Assembly (NCBI GenBank): GCA_000467715.1 | Contig: AJFK01000172.1 | Span: 18,135-82,134 of the forward strand | Direction of reading: 5' to 3' | Source of the DNA: Hysterium pulicare CBS 123377 | Lineage: Eukaryota; Ascomycota; Dothideomycetes; Hysteriales; Hysteriaceae | DNA: 64,000 nt | Shown: piece after piece, positions 11,266-21,297 of the stretch | How positions within the stretch are numbered: position 1 is the stretch's first letter | Layout: every line of letters starts with the position of its first letter | Program-made: the position numbers and the translations under genes | Notes under the pieces: generated by a model | The model's database searches: none | Seen by the model: only the letters and a program-made list of their open reading frames with translations | What the model was told of the DNA's origin: nothing

Positions 11266-14200
11266 TCATATTCGTCCCCCTTCAACAATCTCCCTCCCCA
11301 CTAACTCCAACTCCCCCGACTCGGCCGTCCTTCTCCGTTCAAGGACCCACCGATCGCCACCCTGCTCATCGTGTTCACGAACATACGTGACACTATCCGC
11401 CGCACTGCCCTTTCTGGAGTGCGTTCTCCAGCCTGCGTTTGGAGTCAAAGGACTTGTTGTCGTGATCGGAGAAATGAGACCGAGAGAAGAGCGGCGGGGC
11501 CCAGATCCTGCGGCTGATGTCGCTGAAATGGGGATCGGAGACGGCGATGAGTAGTTGCCGTCCATAGGATAGGGTTGGGCGAACGTTGTAGAGAGGGTGA
11601 GCGGAGGCGGCACTGGCATCGAGTGGCGAGGCAGGGGTTTCCGGTCCGGCGGGTCGGAGGGGTAGTTCGTCGTTGGACTAGATAGAGAGTTGTAATCCGA
11701 AGCGTTGAGCGTAGGGCTTTCACGGCCATCTTCTTCATCATTGTCGGAGTCCTCATCGTAGACGGCATTGACGGCGTCAAGAGCCTCCTCATCCTCCTCT
11801 TCATACCCGCTCTCATTGATGTCATGGAGACCTTGAGAATCATCGCTCTCAGGATCACCCCGACTCGATAGTGGATTCGCTATAGGACTTTGGTTTCGAG
11901 GATAGTATTGCATAACATTCGGACTCGAGTTCCGCGGACTTGTCCCTGTACTTCCCAAGCTTCCAGTACTGCCTCCAAAAGCACTCTTCTTAAGCTTCAT
12001 GAGGGAGTGGAGGCTCATATCGGGGTCTTCATCAGGCCATCCGTAAGGGCTCATCCGTGCAAGCTGTGCAACGCTAGGGCTTTGTATCGGTTGCTGGCCA
12101 TCCCTGAAGTGGTTGAGGCTGATGAAAGAGTTCCTCGTACTGTATTCACTGCGCTCGGTGATCGGAGTAAGATTTGGCTCCCGGACGGCATTGCGCCCGC
12201 TGATGCTGCGACCGAGACCACTTGGGCCAAAGAATCCACCATAAACTTCTTGTGCTTCGCCCGGTCCAGCTGCATAGAATCCAAATTCTTGTCCGTAGAA
12301 TCCCTCATAATCATTTGCTAGAGCTTCGGCGTTAGCCGCAGCAATCATTGGGTCGTCCTCTAGTGCACTGTCATAATCGCTGTAGTCATAATCATCGACG
12401 AATCCAGATCCACTACCAAAGTCATCGAGAAGAATCCCAGCTGTCTCTTGACTAAGTCGGCCATCATCAGGAATAAGACTCGGTCGTGAGCCACTAAGGG
12501 AATCTTTGCCATTAATATCGTCACTGGACATTACTGACGTGGCGATGCTATCTTTCCGTGTAAAACGACCTTCAGCTTCTGCTCTGTTCGCTGCATCTGC
12601 AAGAGCGCTATGATACGCGTTCAGGTTGTTGAATTTAGGCGATGTCGCTTTCTGCGCTTTGGATGGCTGGTGCGCAAGACCAGGTCCGCTTTGGTTCATA
12701 TGTCTTGTCAGATCATCATCGCCATCATAGGGATCTCTTTCCTCTTGAGGCCCCAGATTATCTGCGGATAATCTCTTGGGTTGATCTTCTAATGGAGCGT
12801 TCATGACGGGTCTCTCATAAAGTGGGTGCGTTGGATCATCGAACACGTTCTCATCGAATTCCACGCCATCACCGTCCCCTTGATCCTCGATAAGGCCATC
12901 GTCAAAGTAGAGGTCGTCGCCAATCTCATTGTTCGGAAATATGTTATAATCGTTATCGTGAACGTTGACGGAAGCATCTCTATCTTCTGGCGTCGCAGCG
13001 GGGGTGAACTTAGAGACATTTGTCATTGGGTTGTCTACCTTTAGACCAAGACCTTGGACAGTAGACGGTAGATATGGTGCGCCCTTCGGGATGTACGTCT
13101 TCGGAATGTTGTCGGAGAGAGCAAAGCCAATAGTATTGCCGTGAGCATCGCGTGGCGTTTGAATCGAATCCCCTTTCATACTCATGGGACTGAGTTGGTT
13201 GTTCGGTTGTATAGCGAAGGATGTGAAGTCGAAGGCTGCCATTCCTGGAGACATGTTCTGGTTCCCGAATCCGTCATCTTCGCCTAACATTGGAATTTCT
13301 TCTTCGAATCCACCATCCATATCAAAATCTTCGTACATAGCATCCTCGTCGTATTCATCTTCAAGAGAGTTGGTGGACATCCGACCTTGCTTAGAAGCTT
13401 TCTCTGCGGCTTTCTTTTTGTGGCGCTCTTCAAGGACTTTCTCTTGCGTGGAATCATTCCCGGCAATTTGAAAACTAAAGCGAGATGCTTTGCTGGTGAG
13501 GTGTGTTGGTAGACCAGCGGGCACAAAGGATGGGTCAGTCATCGATGTAGCCCTTGATCGTGAGGATGAAGGTGTTTTCGTCGACATATTCTTTCTGGGT
13601 GTTTCTTCTGCAAAGTTAACTTCTGTCGGGCTGCTTTCTTGTACAGGAGACAACGTAGACGATTCGAAAAAGTCATTACTAGGCTCTGGAGGCGGAGGAA
13701 CAGTCATACGAGGTGGAGGCGGAGGTGAGTCTTTGGGTACAGGTGGCGGCGGCGGTGGTGACCGGCCTGGTGGTGGGATGGAGAGTATTGAATTTCTAGA
13801 TAGAAACGCCGGATTGGCCAACTGTTCTGCGCGAATAGCTGCCTGGGAAGCCTCATAACTTGTATCATCGTCAAAATGCTCCTTAAACACCGGGGTATGC
13901 GCTCGTTCTGCCTTCGGGGGGCTGTAATGTCCAGATGATGCGGTCGCCCCGGTCGCAGGTCTGTCATGGTCGATGTCCGGTCGTCCACCCGAACTCGATT
14001 CTCCATAAGCATTATTATATGAGAAGTTTCTTCTTTGGCGCGGCGCACTGAAGTCATGGACGATGTGGCCTCTGATACTTGGATCGAAGTTATCGGACGG
14101 TTTTGTTGGAGGCACTATTTGTGTGCGCTGGCTGACTAAGGAGTCATCTGAAAGCTTTTCCAATGTCTGGGCTGACCTGCGTCTCATGAGGAGAGACATA

Positions 14201-14868
14201 GGATTCCGTAAATTGAGCCTGGTCTTACCAGGCTTGGGTGGCTGGGTTCCAGACGCAGTCGTAGGCTTTGACTGGGTGATGTCCTTGTCATTCAATCCAG
14301 TTATGAGAGACGGTTGTGATCGTGAATTGTTCGCGTAGGTGGTCGAGGAGATGTATGGAGCTAATGTAGGTGCAGTCAAGGTACGCAATGCATCGTCATT
14401 GCTTTCCATAGTTTCTCTATCCCCAGGTCGCTGACCTTTCGATCTGAACCCTGTTGGCGCACCAGAAGCGTTGACTCTTAAAGGAGGGCGATTATTCCCT
14501 ATCTTCGAAGAGATGGACTCATATTGAGGTTGCTGGGCGTTTGGTATGGCACGTCGTTCCTCCCTTCTCGATGCATCACTTCCAGCATTCCCGGCTTGTT
14601 CAAACTGCTGAGGCTGGAGTGGACTTCTCAGAGGTGGAGGTGAATTATGGTATTGCGAGGCCACGCGCGGAATCGGCGGTAATATAGGAGGGTACGGCGA
14701 GACGGGAGAGGAGGAGGGTAGGCTTGCGTTGTCTGTTATTCGCGGCGAGGAGAAGAACTCGGGTGATTGCAGCGACGGTGAGGGCATCGGCGCAGGGACA
14801 TTGGTAGGATCGGGCGAAGATGGGACAGACCCATGGCGCTTGTGATGGGGTCTCAGGTAGGCGAACAT
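11266..14868 (-). CDS. Large Ser/Pro-rich disordered protein, conserved-type hypothetical
   Basis: Uninterrupted frame of 1200 residues from the ATG at 14868 (MFAYLRPHHKRHGS). No catalytic domain is visible. Composition is dominated by Ser, Pro, Asp and Glu. Proline runs occur around SPPPPPPVPKDSPPPPPR, and a basic cluster NPMSLLMRRRSAQT near residue 225 is followed by RGHIVHDFSAPRQRRNFSY. The middle is acidic. A more ordered Tyr/Gly-rich patch (NDYEGFYGQEFGFYA, then GGFFGPSGLGRSISGR) leads into REPNLTPITERSEYS. The C-terminus is charged (GDRWVLERRRTAESGELELVG). Many RxxS sites suggest phosphorylation, and such proteins often act as signalling or polarity scaffolds, but that is inference. I do not recognise a named family. 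Confidence 0.8.
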   Translation of the reverse strand: MFAYLRPHHKRHGSVPSSPDPTNVPAPMPSPSLQSPEFFSSPRITDNASLPSSSPVSPYPPILPPIPRVASQYHNSPPPLRSPLQPQQFEQAGNAGSDASRREERRAIPNAQQPQYESISSKIGNNRPPLRVNASGAPTGFRSKGQRPGDRETMESNDDALRTLTAPTLAPYISSTTYANNSRSQPSLITGLNDKDITQSKPTTASGTQPPKPGKTRLNLRNPMSLLMRRRSAQTLEKLSDDSLVSQRTQIVPPTKPSDNFDPSIRGHIVHDFSAPRQRRNFSYNNAYGESSSGGRPDIDHDRPATGATASSGHYSPPKAERAHTPVFKEHFDDDTSYEASQAAIRAEQLANPAFLSRNSILSIPPPGRSPPPPPPVPKDSPPPPPRMTVPPPPEPSNDFFESSTLSPVQESSPTEVNFAEETPRKNMSTKTPSSSRSRATSMTDPSFVPAGLPTHLTSKASRFSFQIAGNDSTQEKVLEERHKKKAAEKASKQGRMSTNSLEDEYDEDAMYEDFDMDGGFEEEIPMLGEDDGFGNQNMSPGMAAFDFTSFAIQPNNQLSPMSMKGDSIQTPRDAHGNTIGFALSDNIPKTYIPKGAPYLPSTVQGLGLKVDNPMTNVSKFTPAATPEDRDASVNVHDNDYNIFPNNEIGDDLYFDDGLIEDQGDGDGVEFDENVFDDPTHPLYERPVMNAPLEDQPKRLSADNLGPQEERDPYDGDDDLTRHMNQSGPGLAHQPSKAQKATSPKFNNLNAYHSALADAANRAEAEGRFTRKDSIATSVMSSDDINGKDSLSGSRPSLIPDDGRLSQETAGILLDDFGSGSGFVDDYDYSDYDSALEDDPMIAAANAEALANDYEGFYGQEFGFYAAGPGEAQEVYGGFFGPSGLGRSISGRNAVREPNLTPITERSEYSTRNSFISLNHFRDGQQPIQSPSVAQLARMSPYGWPDEDPDMSLHSLMKLKKSAFGGSTGSLGSTGTSPRNSSPNVMQYYPRNQSPIANPLSSRGDPESDDSQGLHDINESGYEEEDEEALDAVNAVYDEDSDNDEEDGRESPTLNASDYNSLSSPTTNYPSDPPDRKPLPRHSMPVPPPLTLSTTFAQPYPMDGNYSSPSPIPISATSAAGSGPRRSSLGLISPITTTSPLTPNAGWRTHSRKGSAADSVTYVREHDEQGGDRWVLERRRTAESGELELVGREIVEGGRI

Positions 14869-15699
14869 GTTCGAAGGTACGTTCAACGTCTAGATTAGAA
14901 AGGCTATCACTGCGTGCTTTTTGCTCGCCGTCAACCGCCGACCAATGAGCAAACTCCGAAAAGAAATATCGACACTCTGGGGCCTCTCAGCGAGGCTCAA
15001 AGTCAACCGTGGTCATTGCAGAGCGGAAAGAGCGCGCCAGCCAGCCCGTTCGAAGTTATCGGTGCAGAGATAGGTAATCAGGTGGAGGCTTCCGGGGTTG
15101 TACGAATTGTCGGAACAATTGTCGTGTGTTTTGAGACGCAAACGAGAGAGATGAACGATCAATTTGAAACGACAGAAGGTAGGGCGAGGGAGAAATGAGA
15201 CAGCACTCAATTCACGATTGGGATCCAGAGGTATTCGCGTCGCGGTGGAATGAGGTGAAATTGTTCAACAGGAAGCGGAAAGCTGACTCGGAGAAACGCC
15301 TAGCGCGCAATGCATGCCCCAGGAATCAAATGCATGCGTGGCAGTGTTCCAATTCGCCAATCCAAGAGCAATGCAGCATGGATAAACGACGAACAGACAA
15401 ACCCTCTTCTTTGCGGTTTGTCTTCATATCACCAGATTATACGGGGTTCGTGATACCGAGGATGATGGCGGCGGTGATACACTTGTTCATTAATAGTAAC
15501 ACTAACCAAACTCACTCTCCGTAGGGCTGAGACGGCGCTCGTTCCCGTGACCTTAATAAAGACGCTTCAACCCTGCAATAAGATCAAACATAAGGCTCAA
15601 GCAGAAGCATCGGCATCTATTCCAGAAGTCTTCTAGATTCATTTGGATCTATTCGAAATACAAATCATTATCGCATACAAGATAGCCGGTTATTCCCAT
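14869..15699. other. Intergenic, no supported gene
   Basis: Lies between two minus-strand genes. Should hold the promoter of the disordered-protein gene and the 3' end of the carboxypeptidase gene. Small plus-strand frames (14914-15198, 15195-15524) are of unremarkable composition with no domain. Confidence 0.5.
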
Positions 15700-17840
15700 C
15701 TATAGAAGCCCATAGGACATCTTGTTCACTTGACGCTTTCCGTCCTTCGATTTGACGGGTCTTCCTAGCTTCCTCCTCTCTTTCCTTGCCTCTTTCTTTG
15801 TCGCTGTCAAATCTGCCCTCCTGGCTCGGAACGGCGTTGGTGTAGGATCAGGTCCATTCAGCGCAGTATTGTAGGAAGCATTAGAAGGTAGCACATCCAT
15901 CACGATGGTACTATTTCCTTCTCGGTACGTGCTTGTAGGCGTTCCCTCCGATGTGTAATCGTCGATATCTTCTTCGCCTGTCGCTATATCTTTTTGAGCT
16001 AGCGCACGTTCGAATAGAGTCAAGGCAGCCAGCGGCTGGTAGAAAGGCACTTCATGTCCAGATTCATAGATTCTAACGAAGGCGAAGAGTCCGCTTTGTC
16101 GAACTTGACCGTGAACGATTCCGTCGGATGTGGTAATGTTGACGAACCCGGCGTCGCTATAACCTGGGGCGGCAATCTCGTCTGCAACGACTTGGCCTCC
16201 GAGCCAATTGCAATTAAAGTCACTATGGGTGTTGTTAGTATCAGCCGGTTAGTGCCAAGAAATGCCAACAATTGGATTATGAAAGAACTTACGCATCTCC
16301 ATAGTACAAGATGACTTGAACCCCTTGCTTTAGAAGTTTCTTTACAGCTTCAATGGTTCCAGACTCTCTGTCGTCATCACCGGTGGTACCGAAGGCAGTG
16401 CTGACCGTCGAACTGGATTCAGAGAAGTTCTGATAAGCTCCGATAGCTGTTTGCACCTCTGGCGTGTTAAGGTATTCGACATAGAAAGAGTATGGAAACG
16501 GGTCGGGCATGAGCTCCCTCATATCATATTCATCTCGATTGGAATAGAGATCGTACAAATCCTCAACTTCTCCGTAGCAGAAATTATCTAAAAACGTAAG
16601 TTAGAGCCAATTGAAGGAATTCTTAAAGATCAGGGTATTCTTACCAGCTGCTGAGCATACTTCATTCTCGCCAGTACGATAACAGTCCACTGTCTGGTCG
16701 TAGCAGTTGCCCTTTCCATAAAGGTTGTTATACCATTGGGCTTTGACTGTGTCGTTGTATGGGTCATAGTCATAAGTGTTGCCAGGATAGACCGAATAGT
16801 TGTAGTAGGCCTGATACTGAATAAGAGGATCGAACCATCCGTTGCCGATTAATACATTCTCCAATTTGATTTTATGGGCGCCAGGAATGTGCTTCTTATT
16901 CTGTTGCTCGAAGTATTCTATGAAGTATTAGCGAGCAGCTTGTGGGAGAGCCGCAAGGTGATTGTACCGTTGAAGATAGGACCATAATGGCCCCCGTAAC
17001 TTTCTGTTGTAAAACTGAAACCATTTCTAGAATATTGTGGAAATGCGCCCATAAAGCCTTGTAATAACTTCCACATATTTGGCGCGGCTGCTTGAGTGCT
17101 GTTCGCGGTGAGAGTTTCGTTCGGTGACGAGTATGTCGCGCAGGTGCCGAATTGTTCGGCGTAATCGGGGCACGTTGCATTTGGTAATTGGATAATGTAG
17201 TGGTTAGAATCTGTATACCCAGGGATTGGAATCGAGTAAGAAAGTCCGACTGTGGTGGGCTCGTCGATGAAAAGCTAGCGTACGTCAGTATTCCTGGCCG
17301 TATTCCTTGCATTGATCGGCGACAGAAAATAGTGCGACTTACCATATTGCTCGCATTCGACCAAGAATAGGGATTGTTGTAAGGCTTTCCATCCGAGCCG
17401 ACGCCGCAAGGCCCAAGTTCCTGGAAGAGACCGATCATAGAAGAGGATCCAGGGCCACCGTTAATCCAGACCGTAAGAGGCGCGTCAGATGGATCCATAT
17501 TTCGAGCCTCGAAGAACCACCTACTCGTGTCAGAATCCATGCTTACGAGGAGAACTCGAGTGGTCCGAATTGACTGTGTCCGCGCAGCAATTGCTCCCAA
17601 GAGTTTAGTTGGGGACTTATTTCCTTACCAGAAAAGATGTTGGTCCTCAGCAACGTCTGCATAACCGGAATAGCTCTTTACGTCGGGATCCATCTCACAA
17701 ATTCCCGTAGGAACTTCCTTGTAGCGTACATTAATGCCCGCGTAGCCTTTCTTGGCGATCAAGTCGGTAGGCGCAGGGACAAATTGAGCCAGAGCTCCAG
17801 AGGCCAACAACGGCACGATCAAGCTTCTTGAAAGCATCAT
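15700..17840 (-). CDS. Secreted serine carboxypeptidase, peptidase family S10
   Basis: Removes C-terminal residues from peptides. Exons 17840-17629, 17520-17343, 17274-16968, 16917-16645, 16587-16293 and 16222-15700 join in frame to 595 residues. A signal peptide is visible ([19 protein letters not shown]). Family motifs in order: [22 protein letters not shown] (oxyanion hole), [10 protein letters not shown] with nucleophile Ser about 222, [12 protein letters not shown] with Asp about 423, and [11 protein letters not shown] with His about 478. Many N-x-S/T sites fit a glycosylated extracellular or vacuolar enzyme. The C-terminus is odd: after the catalytic domain there is a Thr/Pro-rich stretch and a strongly basic tail ([14 protein letters not shown]) instead of a plain end. 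Two adjacent Met codons make the start uncertain by one residue. Confidence 0.93.
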
Positions 17841-19028
17841 GGAAGCGACTTAGATTGCAATTGCCTTGTCGTTGGCGAAGTTTATTCGAGTGAAGTGCCT
17901 GTAAGTCGATTTAGCTTCCATTAACCATATGAATGGGTAAAAGCAATTATGGCTTTTCGGAAAGCTTCAGCTCACTGACTTACCAGTAGAAGTTGAGGAA
18001 AGATGGAAAAGTCTCGAAGCTCAATGAAGAGTACGAAGGCAGCAAAGAAGTTCCAGAGCTCCAGGACAGCGGGGTGGGAGCTATGAAATAGGAACAAGGG
18101 TAGCTTCCGAGCTGACATGCTGATAAGTGTTCCAAGTTACCTTCCCTGTCAGGCTACACCAGAGCAGCGGTACGAGCTGTATGGAAGAATTAACGTAGAA
18201 AGGCTAGACCTGGGGAGGCAGAGAAAAAGCCATGAGGGACAGCGATGACGCAAATGGTAGTTCGGCAATGAAGCTCTCCACTTGGCTGCCATGGGGTTCG
18301 CTGCATGGATAACAATACGGAATTCTGGATTCTACCGCTGCCAGGGACCGTTTTCGTGGGTAGTACAGAGAACGCGGAAGAAACAGTTGATACTTCCAAA
18401 AAGACTGAGATATAGCAACACCCAGGAATGACAACAAGAATAGCCACCTCCCTGGACAACCCATAGTGGGTGAAGCACCAAAGACAAGGAGACCATTAAG
18501 AGCTGGGAAGGAAACAAGACATCACACTGCATCTTGGCTAAGCTTCGATATCAGTGATACCAGGATCAGCTCTCTTTAGCAGCGCCGCGCTATCATTCAT
18601 CCGGAAGGTGGGACTATCCAGGCACCGTTGCCCCGCCGTGAGAAACCTAGCCACAGGCGGGAATACGAACTTGGGATGCGTTGCCCGAAGCATTTGAGAG
18701 TTATGGAGGAAGGGATGGCAAGTGAAAGGATAAGCGTCGTTGAAGTGCTTGATTCTAGTTCCATTGAAGCTAGAGTGATCGAGCCATTTCCGCGACGCCA
18801 CGCCAAGGTGCCAAGCCTTTGGATTGAAGCTTCGGTCTACGGAATCTCCGGCGAGTCGGAATCACACGAGGACTTTGAATGTAGTTTAGTATTTGAAGGC
18901 TGCTTCATTTTCCACTCTATTCATTGTGCTGGTTTCTAGACTCAGCATCATACTTCCATTCAATTCCTCCATGACTCCTACCCAACGCCAAGTATACTCC
19001 CATCATCCTTCCATCATCTCCTCCGAGA
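17841..19028. other. Intergenic, no supported gene
   Basis: Upstream of the carboxypeptidase and downstream of AHA1. Overlapping frames at 18190-18532 and 18538-18939 on both strands have no domain and no splice partners. Confidence 0.45.
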
Positions 19029-20195
19029 CTAAAGTACAGTCCCGAATCCAAAGGTGGTTTTGATGCTCCGCACATAATATTCTCCCCAGTTTCCCTTTGT
19101 GGGCTCTTCCTGCCCTGCAGGTACTCCCTTCCACTCAACCCTCATCACAGTGACTGCGTCAACGTCATTCTGATCGAACCAGATCGACATGGTGGAGTAG
19201 TGACCTTGCGGCCATTGCGCCAATCGCCACTTTTGCACGATGTGTGTGGGTTCCTCCAATTCGGTGAACTCCCCAGAGACATTTCCACCAAACAGTTCGA
19301 ACTGACCACCTGGCTTCGCACCAGTAAAGGTCTTAGGCGGAGACCGTGTGAATGCGGCGAGCCGTTGAGGGTCTGTAAATGTCTGGTAGAGCTCGGCAGC
19401 TGTGGTGCGGAATTCAGTGCTGTCCGTAATGGTGACTACGTTGACTGATGGCCCTTTAGAGCTCGATTGGGTGGACGACGATGCTGGTTTTGCGTCCGAG
19501 GCTTTGTTGATGGATGAACTCGACAGATACTTGGGCGTTGAGAAGCCGCTCGAGGGATTGGACCCAGGAGCATGCTGTATGTCCTTCCCGTGTTCTGCAA
19601 TCAGGGCAGGTCCGAGTTCCCGTAGGTGCGTGCGAAGCTGAGGGACAATCTTCGATCGTACTAGATCCTTGACAGGCTGTTTGCTGCTGGATTCCGAGTA
19701 GATATCTATTTCAAACTGAAGAACCGTGAATATTAGTTATCCGGCTATATCAGGCTTGAGACAAGGACACAATGAAAGAGAAACGAACTGGGAACGATGG
19801 GAACGTACGACGTACTCATCTTCCTCCGTATCATGAGCGACCTCAGGAACCGTGATTGTGCCGCTAGCCTCTTCTCCTTCTTTGTTCTTGCCTGGAAGAA
19901 AGGAGGTTAGCAACGTACGCTGGGCTTCTAGCATCGAATTACAGTCCATGTAGAATAAGTGCAGCAGCTTACCAATATATTCAAGCTTAAGCTTAACATC
20001 AAAGAGCGTGATAACCTTGCCCTTCCTTTGACTAACGTCCACGTCTCCGTCCATACTGATGACCTTGTCGACCTTGGCAGTGATTCCATCTTGCTCGGCA
20101 GAAACTCCGGGCAAGTCCTTGTCTAGATACTCTCTCGCCCAGCCAGATACATCTTTATTTACCCAATGCCAATTGTTCGGATTGTGCAGGACCAT
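19029..20195 (-). CDS. AHA1: Activator of Hsp90 ATPase (Aha1 co-chaperone)
   Basis: Cytosolic co-chaperone that binds the Hsp90 middle domain and stimulates ATP hydrolysis. Exons 20195-19973, 19891-19809 and 19715-19029 join in frame to 330 residues, close to the usual length. The start MVLHNPNNWHWVNKD is typical of fungal Aha1. The N-terminal domain carries SMDGDVDVSQRKGKVITLFDVKLKLEYIG, then VPEVAHDTEEDEYV and FEIDIYSESSSKQPVKDLVR. A Ser-rich linker follows. The C-terminal START-like (AHSA1) domain runs from SVNVVTITDSTEFRTTA to the end, including GGNVSGEFTELEE and WRLAQWPQGHYSTM. An in-frame upstream TTG is not a likely start. Identification is secure. Confidence 0.96.
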
Positions 20196-21297
20196 TTTCG
20201 GCAAACGCGAGTGCGGGTTCAGTGGGTGGAAAGCTATTGCTCGAGGACGTCAGCCAGCATAATCATGCAAATTTTTTAATAGTATATTGAACAATCTTGG
20301 AAAATATCAGAAATAGGAGTCTATGCTCCCGCAAAGCTAATCCGCATTAAAAGAGTACAAGTCTTCTAGGCCTGGTGCCAGCTGGGTTCTCATCATTCGA
20401 GGCTTCGGGTATCAGAATTAAGAAAGAAAATAGCTACGTACCTTCGATCTAAAGAATATGTTTTACGAGACACTCTGAGATTGGAGTTGATTGAGTACTC
20501 GAGGAGTCTTCGCTTTGGGGAGGGTTTGTGAGGCAGGACTTCACAGAAGCCTCTAGAAATGGTCAGAGTGCCAAGACTCCACGGACCGAAGAATTTCCGT
20601 TCCGGCCCCTTCACAATCCCCAAGGTATCCTTGAACGTACATTGGATACTCCTACAAACCCTTGAGTTAGACACTCGTTGCGCACAAAGCCGTTCAAGTC
20701 CCAAAACCTGACTTGAGAAAGTTCCGTGTCCACGAAAGCTATGATATGGAATCAAGAGTGGAATCCCCAGCCCCTTTCGATTGGGATGGCTCTTCCTGCC
20801 ATATTAGACCCTTGACTATGCTATCACTAGCTAAGCAAAATAAAGCTTGCATTTCAAGGAAAATATGTAATGATTGTTTCGCATGTGACGAAGTATCAGA
20901 ACTTTCATTATGTCTTACGCAGTCTCCTGATGACTTTTTTGTCTATCACAACAAGTTTAGCTTTACATTACTTGTTCTGTCTTTGTGTGAATTGCCTTCT
21001 CAATTAGTCTCGCTTCACTTCGACTGGTGAAACTGTTCACTTTCTCAGTCAGTGAGTTCACCATTTTTGGGGCTCGAAAATTCATTTGTTTGGCGTACTC
21101 AGTCACCGATGGTTGTTCCACCCAGAACAATCCAGATTGGACCCATATGTAAAGGTCCTCGTTTGGTCTGCCTGTACCCTAACTTCAAAAGCGGCTACAT
21201 CTGCTAACGTAAGACAACCGCGTTCGTGGGTTCCCGACTAAGAGTTCTTACGCTCTACCAAGTCAAGGAATTAACTTTTGAAGTGCACTTCGGTACT
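20196..21297. other. Divergent intergenic region
   Basis: About 1.1 kb between divergent AHA1 (-) and the SET-domain gene (+), so it should hold both promoters. Frames at 20393-20755 (-) and 20713-21030 (+) are not convincing. GAA/TTC clusters that might serve as heat-shock elements for AHA1 are not clearly arranged as nGAAn repeats. Confidence 0.4.
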
